Below are positions 31,869-43,926 of a DNA stretch of 64,000 nt, piece after piece. Where the stretch lies: the NCBI RefSeq assembly GCF_051020765.1, contig NC_134933.1:15225461-15289460 (forward strand), read 5' to 3'. The stretch's first letter is position 1, and the number at the start of each line of letters is the position of its first letter. This DNA comes from Lasioglossum baleicum. Lineage: Eukaryota > Arthropoda > Insecta > Hymenoptera > Halictidae. Position numbers and translations under genes: made by a program. The notes beneath the pieces were generated by a model. The model was not told where the DNA came from and searched no databases. It saw nothing but the letters and a program-made list of their open reading frames with translations.

Positions 31869-33311
31869 AATTCATGTCGACGTCCCATCGAACGATCTTG
31901 GGAAGTCGATTCATTCGAGTTCTGCGATTACATATTTCGTGCTCCAATGCCTTGCCAGGGACTTGCGAGCTCCGGAATTTCTTCGGAATTTGTCCGCAGG
32001 TCCAAAAGACCGTGGCCAATGGTTGACTCGTCCCTAATGGACAAGATGTTCGCGAGTTCTATCGGTCCGTGTTCTGACGCGACGCGACAGGTCGCCAGAG
32101 ATTACTCTCTCGCTCGTTGGGGGAACGGGATACCGCGAGAGACGCGGAACGGATTGGAATTTCGATGCGATTAGACGGCACGGACGCGCTCGCAATTAGA
32201 TAATGGTGTGACGTAACCGAGAAACAGCTGCTAGGCTGATGCGACCGAGACGGAGATACGGTCTTGCCGAGCCAACGGGCGAACGAAACGAGGTCAATAA
32301 GAAAAACGGTGGCTCGACGATCCGTCGACCCGAGGAACGACGATAAAAATTCCCCTCAAGGAGCCGCGCGCGCGAGCAGTTTCGCGAGCCGAGACAGACC
32401 GTTCTTCGATCGCATTTCCGTCGCGCGTTTAAGCACGAAACTTTCGACACGGCGAAAGTTCCCTCGGTTTCAGCGGCAACCATCGCGCCACATGCCACGC
32501 GCCGTTCAATCTGACTTCGACATCTTCCTTCTCAGCCAGCAGTGCAAAGTATCTTCTCAAAGCGGAATACATGCATATTCGCCGTTATCTCGAGCAGTTG
32601 GCGATCGTTGGTATTCCTCGAACAATCGATCCCAACCGTTCTGAAAGACGCCGAGTGCCTCAAGGTTTCCGTGATGAAATCGCTAGGGTAGGTTAGATCT
32701 TGTGCGCGTCTACGGAAAAATAGCTCGAGGTATTCGATTCGCGAAGCTTCCGGATCCACATTTCCGATGCTTCGACGTGTTTCTGGCGCGTGAAACCTTC
32801 GAAAACCATGGCTACGCGACGCGACGCGACGCCCCTCGTTCCCGCGAGGAAATGGGCACGTCGAAAAGAGGAAATTAAACAGAAGACGGATAAACACCGG
32901 CAAAGATTAATGTTCCGTACGTGTGCACCTCGTGGAGCCACGACCTGCGATGTAGTTGCGAGCCGCATATAGCGTCGTATCGCGTTGTGTCGTGACGTAG
33001 CATCCGATCCAATAGCAGAGCCTCCGCGTCCGACAAAACGGGGTGAGTCGTGATGAGAAAGCGGAATAACGATCGCGACGATAACGATTCGTCTTTATCG
33101 CGCATCCGTCGATGCGGAAATGGAAGAAGGTCGGCTCTCGAGGAAAATCGCGTTTAAAAGTTTTTTTTCTCAGAGTACAAGAGCCCGTTTCATTTTCAAA
33201 ATTCACAATTGTTGTTTGTAAGGCTCGCTATATATACTTTCGTTTTTTAACGTTCGAGTTCCGCAAGGATTCTGTGTGTGTAGCAGGCCTGACTGCAGTT
33301 TTGAGCGGACG
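31869..33311. other. GC-rich noncoding DNA
   Basis: Background with GCGACGCGACGCGACGC at about 32815-32832. No feature supported. Confidence 0.35.
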
Positions 33312-34407
33312 CACAGTGTGGACGAACCTGGCACATCTTATTACACGTTTATATCACGATGTACGATAAATTCCTCTGGAAAAACTGCATATTAGGAAGA
33401 AATCTATATTATTAATCATGTAACAATCATTTTCATGCATAAATATTGTTAATTATTTAATAATTTATTAATTTTATTGTTATAAATTTCGTTTTTTGTG
33501 AATACAGTAAATCCTCTATAGTTGCAAAGAGGTCATACACGATAAGTGCAAAACAAATATCCGCTTCACTGTAGTAATCTGATCTCGGCTCGGGAATATC
33601 GGTGTGAACCACTAGTAATGCGACGCGGAGAGTCGCAGTCGTTGGCACAGTTCAAAGGCCCGTGCGTCCTCACAATGTAATACCGATACAAAATCTTTTT
33701 TAATTATTAGTTATTTTTTTATGAAACTTTCACCGAAATATTTGTGGCATTTTCCTGATTAAAATAAGACCAAACACGATATAATTTCAACTGTATTTAG
33801 TAACTCTTAATCACGTCCTTTGGCAGTGTAATTTATATGATGTGCAAAGATTACTACTGCTGAAAAACCTTTTTAAGTTAAAATTTCAACTGCCTCTGGA
33901 CGCGTTTCCATATCTTTGGCTGGGCCCAATATTAAAGTCTGTCTTTATATTCACTCGTTCCTAAAAAGTTGTAACTTGCGTATTTAAGGGAAATCAAAAT
34001 GGTCGTGCACCCTCATGTTTAGTTTTGTAGAAGATTCTTGTTCTGTATACTCCATTTATGTTCACACCTAACGTTGTAATAAATCTCTTTTGAGATTTTC
34101 TCAATAAAAGAAAAAAATTGACGATGAACGTTTCGGGCGCAAGGAAGGACAGCGTATGGGAGAGAAAGAGACGCGGAGAGTCGCAGTCGCTTTGACCGCG
34201 CGGGGTCTCTCCTTACATAGCTGTCCTTCTCTACATTCGGCTCGGACTTTGAAGCTCAAAAGAATCGTGTCCGCGCCTACGAACTTTGCAAACAAACCTC
34301 CCCGAGGCTTTTGCGACTATAGAGGATTTACTGTAATTACCATTGCATACACATTAGTAACCAAATTTAGAGAAGTGCCGAATATTTGGCCATTTGTCCG
34401 CACTGTG
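33312..34407. mobile_element. Transib-like element with nested mariner-type insertion
   Basis: Left end CACAGTGTGGACGAACC. The right end reverse-complements to CACAGTGCGGACAAATGGCC, nearly identical to the element at 36089. The flanks are GGACG and AAACG, plausible decayed copies of a CGNCG duplication. It is in inverted orientation relative to 36089: the segment TATCACGATGTACGATAAAT near its left end matches the right half of that copy. Removing the insertion at 33505-34333 leaves about 267 bp, against 250 bp at 36089. Confidence 0.78.
33505..34333. mobile_element. 829-bp mariner-type element nested in Transib-like copy
   Basis: Begins CAGTAAATCCTCTATAGTTG and ends with CGACTATAGAGGATTTACTG, with TA on both sides (33503-33504 and 34334-34335). 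It contains a perfect 20-bp direct repeat (33622-33641 and 34170-34189) flanking 528 bp that includes AATAAAAGAAAAAAA, possibly a further retroposed insert. No transposase frame seen. Confidence 0.82.
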
Positions 34408-36083
34408 AAACGGTGGACGCAACGGCCAAGTCGCAACTCCTTGGACGGCCTTCTCGCGGATTGCGACGCTGCGTGGTATCAGGCGTCCGCGTTCACGCAG
34501 GTGATGCATAATGCAAAAGCAGCAGCAGCGTACGGTTTCGTGCGCTCCGCTATATGCAGTCCCGTCCCGATTTAACGAAGTGGATGCGTCCGAATCGAGC
34601 GTGGTCGTCTCCGGCGTATCTTGCACGTTCTGTATGATAGAGGATGCCGGGAAATTGCGATTGCCGGTATATGTACTACGTGAGCGCGCGCCGAAAGGAG
34701 AGCGTTGCCAAATGTTTTTACATTAAACAGCGTTCGCGTCGCGACTTCAAAGCTCCGCCGGCCATTGAAAATTCACCCGGCAGAACAACGCCGCCTCCGT
34801 GTTCCGGTTTCCGCTTTGAACACTCGCCATTCTTCGCCCTTTCGCTTTTCGCTCGTCGCGTTTCCATTCGACGCGATCGATACGCAAAAATGAAGCGCGC
34901 TCTTTGTCACGATGCACGCGTTGCGCGCCTTGCGCTCGTCGAATACGCGCAGCCGCCTGCGCCCCAAATTTAAAAGCTAGCAAGATCCTGCGACAACAGA
35001 GCCCCGTGTCTATTCGACAATCGGTCAGGTAGAACAATCGAATGTCGACCACGATTATCTTCCGTTTGAAAACTCGGACGGATGCTCGTCGCTTCGGTAA
35101 ATTTCCATTGAAATCGGTGGGCTGCTAGGCTGATATCGGAACCAGACCTCGTAAGCGGTGCGGACGAAACGACGAAACGGGGAAAGGACGAGACGCGACG
35201 AGGTCGCGAGCACAAAGGGACAAGTAGAAAGCAAGCCCGGCCGAACAAAGTTTCCAGAGAGGGTGGCTTGTCCGCGGTAAGTCGTGAGAGAACTTACGCG
35301 AAAAGTTAAGACGAAAAAGTTAACGCTCCGGAGAGTGCTCGGGTTCATGAAAGTCGAGACCGTGGTCTCGAGCGTACGTAAGCGCGATAGCAAGGTTCTC
35401 GGTTCTTGGTTCTTGGTTCTCCGCACTCGGCTCCGAGAGATAGGGGCCTCGTTCGCGCCTTTCGCGCGAGACGATTTGTCGGCGTCGTCGCAACGGATCG
35501 AATCTCCTTCTGTGTGCCCATGCCCGTGCCACGTTCTTTGCGATCGACTCCGCTAACCCAACTCGCCGGCTCGTCGACCTGAAACCTATTGGCACCGTTC
35601 TTCCATTGAAAAGCCCGCGTAACGATATTGTTCGGTCACTGGTTATTTTCGTGCGAGCTTTAGGCTCGCAAGCGAGCGCGGCAAACGGGAAACGCTCGGC
35701 TCGCTTAACTGAAAAACTGAAAAATTGAAAAACGATGTACACACGCGTTCGTATTCGCGCGCCCTCCTGTTTCTTGGAGTCGATGCAGAACGTTTCTACG
35801 TGCCGGCAAGTCCCGCCGCGGTCTATTTATAATTTTGCGGAACCGTGTCAAGGGTTGGTAGCGATCGCAGTAATGGAGTTACGAGGAACTTCCGGGACAC
35901 GGTTGCTCGCGTTGACATCGGGTTCGCGTCGAAGTTCGACGAAACTTGCCGAAACTCGGCGAAACTGGTATAAATATTGTTATCGGATAGTCATTGGCGC
36001 ATCGGAGGCGCCGTCTCCTCGTCGACGTGGTTCGTTTCGAATGTCATTTGAGAAATGGTGTGTCCAGCAGCGGCGATTCGATC
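34408..36083. other. GC-rich noncoding DNA
   Basis: Background. Local tandem GGTTCTT units at 35398-35420 and a run of GAAACT(T/C)G units near 35939-35966. Nothing else supported. Confidence 0.35.
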
Positions 36084-36088
36084 CGACG

Positions 36089-36338
36089 CACAGTGCGGAC
36101 AAATGGCCTAATATTCGGCACTATACTCTAAATTTGGTTATTAATGTAATATATATAGGTAATTTTTTTACAGAAAATGATATTTACCAATATAATTAAT
36201 GAATTTATTAAGAAATTGACCATTTTTATTTAAACAAAAATATATTTAAAAAAAAAAAAGGAATTTAAAAAAAAAGGAATTTATCGTACATCGTGATATA
36301 CACTTGTAGTGAGATATGCCACGTTTGTCCGCACTGTG
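36089..36338. mobile_element. 250-bp Transib-like MITE with perfect CGACG duplication
   Basis: Both ends are CACAGTGCGGACAAA (15 identical bases as an inverted repeat). The 5-bp flanks are CGACG on each side (36084-36088 and 36339-36343). The interior is AT-rich and noncoding, with A-runs near 36248-36272. This is the cleanest copy and serves as the empty-site reference for the copies at 33312 and 49317, each disrupted by a different mariner-type element. Confidence 0.9.
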
Positions 36339-36343
36339 CGACG

Positions 36344-38294
36344 AGCCGCTCTCCGCCATCCAACTATGTATACATATATCTGTTCCGAGAGGGCGTAGAG
36401 TTATAATCTCGCGTTATCAGGATTACGAACTTGTGGATGACGTATTAACCTTAATGACATAGCCATTCATCGGCCGGCCGCGTTCGATGGGCATGCTCCC
36501 GATGATCGCAACGCGATCGGAGATCGGAGCCCGTCAACGCGCGCCAACAAAGTATAGACGGGAATACATATACAGGATTTATCGGACGTGAACGCGATAA
36601 GGTTCCAGAGAAGTCTGCATTGTCCGTTGTCCGACACCGTGATATTGATTTTTGGTCGATTCGCTGCCACCCGGCGCGACGCGTCGTATTATCTCTCCGG
36701 ACGAACAGCCGCCGATAACGCTGCTAATAATATCCATCTATAGTAATCGTAATCGCGATTCGCTTAACCGCTCGGCCCTTTACCGCGCGGGAGAAACTAT
36801 TTAATCGACGAAAGCTCTAGCGAAGGGGTATTTCGCGCGGATTGTTGCCGCTGATCGATGTAGAACGCGTTATTGCGATTTGAACGCGTCGTTTACGCTA
36901 GTAGGTAGTATTATTCGACGGTATCGCGTGGAAACATATGTGATTCGGTGTGAATCGAGCGTGGAATCGCTGGTTTGCGTTCGCGCGTTTACGTTTCTCC
37001 GCGAAACGTCTACTCGGGGACCGAGAGTAGCGTGTCGGGCGCGCGGAGTTCCCATCGATAAAATTTGTGAAATATTCTCGTCGGTATCGCAGCGGGACGG
37101 TCGTTCTAATTCGAGCGGCGGTAAAAATACGATGGACCGTGCTCGAATAAATAAGTCGGGTCGTTATTCGATTCAAATTGTAGCTCTTTTTTCTGTTTTT
37201 TTTTTTTCATTTTACTTGTTTCGCCGCTGCCCGTCGCGCACGGTGTATACACACGTATAGTAGCCGTTACAACGCGTCGGCTGAAACAACGGGGCTCGCT
37301 GCGAATAGCGGCCGTTGTAACGCTCCCGTATCGATTCGAAATAATTCAACGAATTAAATTGCTTTATTCGGTCAATTTATGCGCGCGATAAATATTCCTT
37401 AACGATCGAACGACTCGAATGAGAGCGGCTCGACTCGACTCGGCTCTGTTCGGCTCTGTGCGGCGCGGCGGACGGATCCTGTTGTTTTATTCTTGATTCC
37501 ATGGTCGAACGGGGTGGGGGGAGGAGGATTCGAAGCACGAATGCTGCACTCGGCACTCGACACTTCGAACTCGGAACTCGGAACTCGGAACTCGACGCTC
37601 CGCCGACGTCGCCGCGCGCGACGAGACGGATCACGTCGTTACAACGCGAACCGGTAACTCGAGAGCGCAACTTGGCTGCAGTAGGATCCAAGTTGCTGCT
37701 GCGACGCATTCCTGCCATTCCGGTTGGAAGATATCGCGTTTCTGACGCCCCATTGTTCTTGGAAATGCATGCACGCGAACCTCGCGCAGGTATCGTTCGC
37801 TGTCGTGTCTTTATTTTTATTTCACGATTATCGCCGCCGTTAATTGCCGTCCGAACGATCGAATCGATCGGCGACACCATTTTCGACTTTCCGATCCTCG
37901 TCCCGTGTTATCGGCGGACTGCGGTTCCGTACGCAAATTTGCACTTTTCTAGACGAATTTCTGCCATCGAGCGACCCGATCCGATAAACGCGAAAACCTC
38001 GGGTGAACGTAAGCAACGTTTATCCTGTTTGGAAGACGAAAATGCGCTGCGAATGCATAAAACCCGCGCACCATTCGCAAATACTGAAAGCTGTCGTTAC
38101 ACACGTGCATACATAATGAATGTGATAACGCGGACCATCGCGCACCTCGAACGGAAAATCGGGCGAAATATCATCGTTTATTCGACCGTCGATATTTTCT
38201 GTTAATCGCATCCTGTACTCTCCAACACCTCCTCCGCGATATTTCGTTCCGACTCGCGAAACTGGTTCTCTCTGCTGACGATTCTACACGACGG
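36344..38294. other. GC-rich noncoding DNA
   Basis: Background with the tandem repeat at 37567-37594. A 234-codon frame at 37501-38205 runs through that repeat and is matched by antisense frames, so it is not called a gene. Confidence 0.35.
37567..37594. repeat. Tandem repeat, GAACTCG x4
   Basis: Four perfect 7-bp units, preceded by related GCACTCG units. Confidence 0.9.
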
Positions 38295-38299
38295 CGGCG

Positions 38300-39115
38300 C
38301 ACAGTGGGTAAAATCGGCGTTCTAGCTGTTCACGGGCTAAAAACTCAATTCTTAAATGTCTATTACATTCGAAAACGATAATATTAATTAAACGTTCAAA
38401 GATCAAACTTTTTCAGATACGATTTATCACCGAAAAAATTCCTTGTCTTCATAATGATGTCCTGGAAAACCTGCTGAAGATTAAGTGACCAATTTTTTTT
38501 TATATGAAGAATGTATATCTATGTTGAGAACGCACCAGGAACTAAACATCATTGTTCATAATTTATTATAAAAAAAAAAGTTTTTAATCAACTAAGGAAA
38601 ATTGTCGAAGTTTTTCACCTTTGACAAGGGATAAGTTGTCATGTCCGGGGATGTCCATGTTCTGACAAAGTGGAACATTTTCAGCAAGATCTCCTCTAAA
38701 CGATCGTGCAAAATTTAGATCCGTTATAATCCATTATCCGAAGTTATGATAGTTTAAAGCGTCGCGTGACACGCGCACAGTGGTGAGTTCGATCGAAATC
38801 GTGGCCAAATTATTCATTATTCACACGAGTTTTCAGACATTTCCGGTGGCGTGACAGAAAAAAATGTTTCCTACAAAAAGTAATCAGTACACAGTCTTTT
38901 ACAAATATCAATACAAAAAATTTCAAAAAAAATTTTTTTTCAATGAAAAATTGTGGTCACCTTCATTATTTATTCATAACTATATATTTTTTATTCAATA
39001 ATGTTATAGCTGACGGCAAGACGAATCGAACGACCTATTTAATGTGGTCTTTATGTATTGAAATAATGGTGAAATAGGCGTGAACAGCTACAACGTCGAT
39101 TTTTTTCAGTATGAA
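38300..39115. mobile_element. Transib-like element, right end decayed
   Basis: Left end CACAGTGGGTAAAATCGGCG follows CGGCG (38295-38299), a CGNCG target. Near 39077-39105 the reverse complement of the left subterminal region is recognisable (GCGTGAACAGCTACAACGTCGAT), but the terminal heptamer is lost. A second CACAGTGG lies inside at about 38776 and may be another end. The interior shares AT-rich motifs with 40868-41045 and 60940-61130. Confidence 0.6.
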
Positions 39116-40310
39116 CAAGATCGCGTTTGCATAATGATTGAAATCGGAAAAAATGGACGCTATGACGTTTTGATAACGCAGCAATCTTTAATGGAACTGT
39201 GCTGAAAGCTGCGAATCAAGCGCCATCGTTGAAACGACCATTAACGGGTCCGGCAAGACCGCTTCGGTTATACGCCGCGTCCAAAGAGGATAACGTTAGC
39301 TTCGCGACCGGCACTTTTTTCGAATCGCGTCCGTTTAATCGGATTTGGCTTGGACACGCGCCGGTCAATGTGAAATTTTCTGGCGACGCGACGTTCCGCA
39401 TCGAGGCACGCGTACGGTAATAAACGGTCGAGCCGATTTCACCGAGATTACCGGACGCCGCGCGCCGAGCCGATCTCTGCGTCGTGGCGCATCGACTATG
39501 CTAAGCCGTTGAACAAAAACCAAACTTCGCCGAGCCGTGGATGAGATTAGGGTAAGGCACATAAGGTAAAACTCTGTCAAAGGCTGGAAAATTATCTATT
39601 CTTCGTTGGCCTACACGGGAGCAATCCGCTCCTCCTCCTCCTCGAACGAAACTCTTGTCGATTCGCCTTCCATCTTCCAGCGTCCTACTCGGACGATTCG
39701 TGGACGCCTCGTGACGTTCCCGCGACATCTCCGCGATCGTCAAAGTTCACGCATGGAGAGACAAATGGGACCGTCGTTCGTCGGTGGAGCGTTGCATCGT
39801 GAAATTTCGTAAGCTTTCGAACGCGAGTTTGACCAGAACTAAAAAACGAACGATGATAAGGAAAGAAGCGAATCGAGCGACGGGGGAGAAGGGCGCGGGG
39901 AGAGAGAAAGGTTCGACGTTATCGCGACTTTTGAATCGGACGAGGTAGTTTGTTGCGCGCGAATTTACTGCCCGCCATTCTACGAGTCCCGTTGACTATC
40001 GTCCGTCCGGAGATGATATCTCCATTCCCGAGCGTATCCTCTCCGATGGAACGGGACGGTAAAGTACTGGGTATGACAAGAAAGATGCCGCCGGGACCCG
40101 TCCATCGTTCTTACTCTTCTTTCCTGTCTCGTTAAGTCCGTTCGCGTTACCCATCGCTATCGTAACTCCCGCTTCCTGGTTCCCGGTTCCCCTTAGATCC
40201 CTTGCCGGATCGGTCTCGATGATGCCTCGACTCTGTTCTCTCGAGTCTCCATCGATCTATACCGACAGCCGGTGATCAACGATTATTCGTTACATTGGCA
40301 ATTCGTGACA
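39116..40310. other. GC-rich noncoding DNA
   Basis: Background with a CTCCTCCTCCTC run near 39630. Nothing else supported. Confidence 0.35.
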
Positions 40311-41180
40311 ATTCTTGGATTTCAGTTCTTTCAAGACTGTTTTATTTCAACATAATTCAAAAATAGAAACCGTGAAATCGGTCGTGGTATGGTTGGGGTT
40401 AACACTAAATCTACTATTCGACCTGAAAAATTGGAGAAAAGTCGATTTCTAAATTTCCGCGTATTCGGTAAAAATTTGTGATTATAAGCCAACAAAATTA
40501 TGATTCCGACTATGTCCGAATTGAAATTTTATAGCTAATTTAGCATGACTGAGGAAGAAATTTCTGATGTATTTTCGTATGAAAATTAATGGTAATCATT
40601 TAAAAATGTTCTTATATCTCGGAAATGAAGCATTTTGGAGAAAAATGTTTCAGACAAAAGTTGTATGGTTTCAAGGGGGACATAAAATAGTGTCATTGAT
40701 TTCTCCCTATTTTTTATTGCATATTCTTGTCGCTTGTTTTGAGAGCTTTCCAAGACACTCTAATAAAATATTTTTTCCTTAAATATTTTTCAAGTTACAA
40801 GGCTTGGAATTGACAGTTAGAATATATTCCACTATCGCCACGCTTTTTCATGGGTTCTCGATAATCTGAGGAAGAAATGTTTCGAACAAAAGAGGAACAG
40901 TATTCAGACGTCTACAAATTTTAATGTATACGAAAGTTGGAAAAAACTTTCTTTTTACAAAAATTGAGGCGAATTTGATTTTTTAAATGTCGTGGCTGAT
41001 CCAACGATATATTATGATATTATAACCTTGAGCCTCTAAATAACGCTACAATAGATTTTTCCACTTTTTATGGCCAAATAGAGTTTCTATTTTACAGACA
41101 GATTTTTCATTTTACTATTACTGAAATAAAAATGATTTCATAAGGAATGGTTGTATAGAATCTTTGGTAAAGCACGTATT
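40311..41180. repeat. AT-rich decayed repeat region
   Basis: AT-rich block in GC-rich flanks. 40868-41045 is similar to 60940-61130: both have GAGGAA(G/A)AAATGTTTC, GTCTACAAATT or a similar string, ATTATGATATTATAAC-like text and CTCATAAATAACG or CTCTAAATAACG. A TTAACACTAAATCTAC string at 40400 resembles piggyBac-type ends but has no partner. Likely overlapping old elements; boundaries not resolved. Confidence 0.45.
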
Positions 41181-41954
41181 ACAATAGGGGTCGCACAGAG
41201 TCTAAATGAAATCATGTCATTTTGATAAGAGTAACATGTACCAGTTACATTTAAGGCTCGGTAGGTTTCGTGTTCAACAGAAGGGAAAAGAGTAAGCAAT
41301 TTTTCTCGTGGACACTCGACGGATCCCACTCGAGCGCCCGGGGCTACAGGCAATCGAAGTTTATTGCGAATCGTGAATCGCGAGTAAAAGTTTAACTCGG
41401 GTGTTCAACCGCGTGAACGTTTATTCGAAAATCCGAATACCTCTAGAATTCGGGGTCTGTACGCTGCGATCGCGCAGGAGATTTTCGGAATAAGGGTAGT
41501 TTGCCGAAAGGGGCGCCGTACGAACTAAATTTGAAAAGGGGATTGCAAGCAGCGAGAGCTGTTGGTAACCGTGATGTATAGGTGGTTTACCCGGAGCACC
41601 GGAAAGCGAAATACCGTGAAAAGAATATGATCCGTGGTACTAAACGTTTAATAAAACGGGGGAAAGAAAGCGGGCGAGCGAGCAAGCAGGAACGTTAGTT
41701 TAATCGAGCTTCGTTCGCATAAGGTTGCGGCTTGTTTCGTGGCGAGTCGAGGTCTCGCGGCTAGCGGTTTCCGTCCGGCCGCTAACCGGTTTTCCTGCAA
41801 GCGGCCTGACGTCATCCTACCTGCATGCGATTTTAAGGATACCGAAGGACGAGCGATGCAGGTGAAAACTTCGGCCGGCTCGGCCCGTAAACACGCGACT
41901 TTCGTCGACATCCCGGAGTTTTCTCGGATCGTACGGGTTCGAAACCCAACGGTT
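41181..41954. other. Noncoding DNA
   Basis: GC-rich background up to the foldback element. Nothing supported. Confidence 0.35.
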
Positions 41955-42170
41955 CAAACTCGGGGTTACCATTGGTTCGTCGACAACTCATTTGACCGAC
42001 ACTGTTTTGACCGACAATAACTTTCGTCGACGCTATGTTTTCCTCGACATTGTGAAACGGTCGACAAATAATTTGACCGACACTATGTTCTCGTCGACGT
42101 ATTAGAAAAATACTAGAGAGCTGAGAAATGTACAGTGATATGGATCTTTTAAAGGCTTCAGCACAAAATA

Positions 42171-42534
42171 CAGTAGCGGACAAAAGATTTTCGGCAATAA
42201 ATCGTGAAAATCTGCAATTTTTACCATCTTTAAACGTTTGCAGCTCGTTGCAACGTCGACCGATTTGGACGAAATTTTCAGAATATGTTTAATTGACGCA
42301 GATCTACAAAACGTATTTTTTAAATTTTCAATACAGGCCCACATAAAAAAGTTAAAAATTCAACGTTTAGTATTTTCTTCAACAATTCCGATCAATTGCA
42401 ATTTTTGAAAGAATTTCTTTTCACATCCTGTAAACTAATTGCTCTAGCTTCCCAAAAAAGTTCAAATCGTATAGTACAATATTAAAAAGGTTATCGTCTT
42501 CTTTAGAGTGGTCTTAAACTTTTGTCCGCTACTG
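42171..42534. mobile_element. 364-bp mariner-type MITE, nested
   Basis: Ends CAGTAGCGGACAAAAG and CTTTTGTCCGCTACTG are exact reverse complements. TA flanks both (42169-42170 and 42535-42536). It shares internal sequence with the copies at 49528 and 54838 (TTTCTTTTCACATCCTGTA, CTAATTGCTCTAGCTTCCC, TTATCGTCTT). It lies inside the long-TIR foldback and is therefore younger. Confidence 0.92.
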
Positions 42535-42689
42535 TATATCGCTTTGATTTAATCACTTGATATTTATGTAACTATTGTACAATTTTGTTATGTTTTGTAA
42601 TCTCTATATGTATATGCGTAGCTTTCGTTCTATTAATTCAAATTATGTATATGTATGTATTTACACAATTATGTTTGAAATTAAATGAA

Positions 42690-42778
42690 TGGTAATGATT
42701 AGACTGCGGACACCAATCAACAACCCAGATTGTAACACAGCCTGACAGAGCCTACCACCGGACCCAGCCAGCAGAGCC
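42690..42778. mobile_element. 89-bp insert flanked by 17-bp direct repeats
   Basis: GTTTGAAATTAAATGAA occurs at 42673-42689 and 42779-42795, exactly bracketing 89 bp of very different composition (CAGCCTGACAGAGCCTACCA). A 17-bp duplication is typical of LINE-mediated retroposition, but no A-tail is visible. The insert contains TAGACTGCGG (42702), the same string as the end of the hAT MITE at 57737. Confidence 0.65.
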
Positions 42779-43145
42779 GTTTGAAATTAAATGAAATATT
42801 ATATGATTTTTGTTCATTTGTGTGTACCTATTAATAAAGTTTGTTTATTCGAAGAAATGCTTTGTACTTCTCTTTACTTTTTATTATACAAGCAACTAAA
42901 TGCGTCTAGAACGTAACAGTGATAATAACGATTAGTCAACATTAGCAAATACGAATCAAACCTGTCGCTAAACACGGACTGTCGATGAAATCAGCAGACG
43001 TCGACAATTTGACCGTGTCTATGAAAACATAGTGTCGGTCAAATCATTTGTCGACCATTTCACAATGTCGAGGAAAACATAGCGTCGACGAAAGTTATTG
43101 TCGATCAAATGAGTTGTCGACGAACCCATGGTAACCCCAAACTCG

Positions 43146-43921
43146 AGCACGGCGAGAGGCTGGATAAGAAAAATTTGTAAAAAATTCACCGCGTCTCGGA
43201 ATGGTGGGTTCGCTCGCGAGGGCGTCGCGACGCGAGTTCCAGTCAAAGGAAACGGTGCGATCGCAAGAACTCGAATTAAGGTCAACCGCGCCGAATCAAA
43301 GAACACTCCCGAATATGTAAATGCGGGAGTACGTCGTTAATTCAAGACGATTACCCTTAATTGCCGGGGCGAGTCTGTGCCGCGGCGTCGCGTCGGCGTC
43401 GGCGTCGGCTTTGGCGTTCGTGCCTGAGGGAGAGGCGGATTTTTGTTTCGGAAAAAGGAGGAAAGGGAAAAAGAAAACGGGAGGAGGAAAAAAAATAGAA
43501 AAGGGAGCGGGGCTCGTTAGGAATTTTTGCAGGAGCGAGCAACGCGATTCGATGCGACGGACGGGACGTGTTTCAGCAAGCCCGACGAGCTATTACGTTC
43601 GATCGGGGATCCGTATAAAAAATGCAAAACGTTTTACATCCGATAGGTGGGCTGCATCGATCCGGGGGACTAGTTCCTTAGAAAATGCCGGGAGAGAGAT
43701 TACGGGTCGTGCTCCGATACCTGCAGAGTCTCCGTGTACCTACTTACTTAATAATACGCCGTGCATTTTTCTCGAAGGGCGACATCGTCTCGACACGGAA
43801 AGAATATGGTTCCAGCGAAAAAGGAATCTCGGAAAATGAAACGCCCCGCTCAAACTTAATTACGGGCTTGAATCTTGAATCTTTCTCCGAGCTGTTCGAA
43901 CGGATCGCGATGTCGGCCGGA
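43146..43921. other. GC-rich noncoding DNA
   Basis: Background with a GGCGTC run (43384-43408) and an A/G-rich stretch (43455-43505). A 172-codon frame at 43321-43839 is composition-driven and not called. Confidence 0.35.
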
Positions 43922-43926
43922 CGCCG

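Larger units (their letters stand above)
41963..43137. mobile_element. 1,175-bp long-TIR foldback with perfect 8-bp TSD
   Basis: The left end GGGTTACCATTGGTTCGTCG is the near-complement of the right end ...ACCCATGGTAACCC. The arms pair for about 140 bp (41963-42100 with 42990-43137) and are full of GTCGAC and GACCGACACTATGTT motifs. An exact 8-bp duplication, CAAACTCG, flanks it (41955-41962 and 43138-43145). Same family as 15083-15297. It hosts a mariner-type MITE (42171-42534) and an 89-bp insert (42690-42778). No transposase; family inferred as Mutator/hAT-like from TSD length. Confidence 0.87.

Noticed and set aside
37501..38205. 234-codon plus-strand open frame
   Set aside because: Runs through the GAACTCG tandem repeat and has a long antisense partner (37377-37880). 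No motif or start context that suggests a gene.
41930..41950. GGTTCGAAACCC resembling a tRNA B box
   Set aside because: No A box, acceptor stem or cloverleaf could be fitted around it.
43321..43839. 172-codon plus-strand frame
   Set aside because: Contains Ala/Ser runs from a GGCGTC repeat and a Lys/Gly-rich run from a purine tract. No domain.
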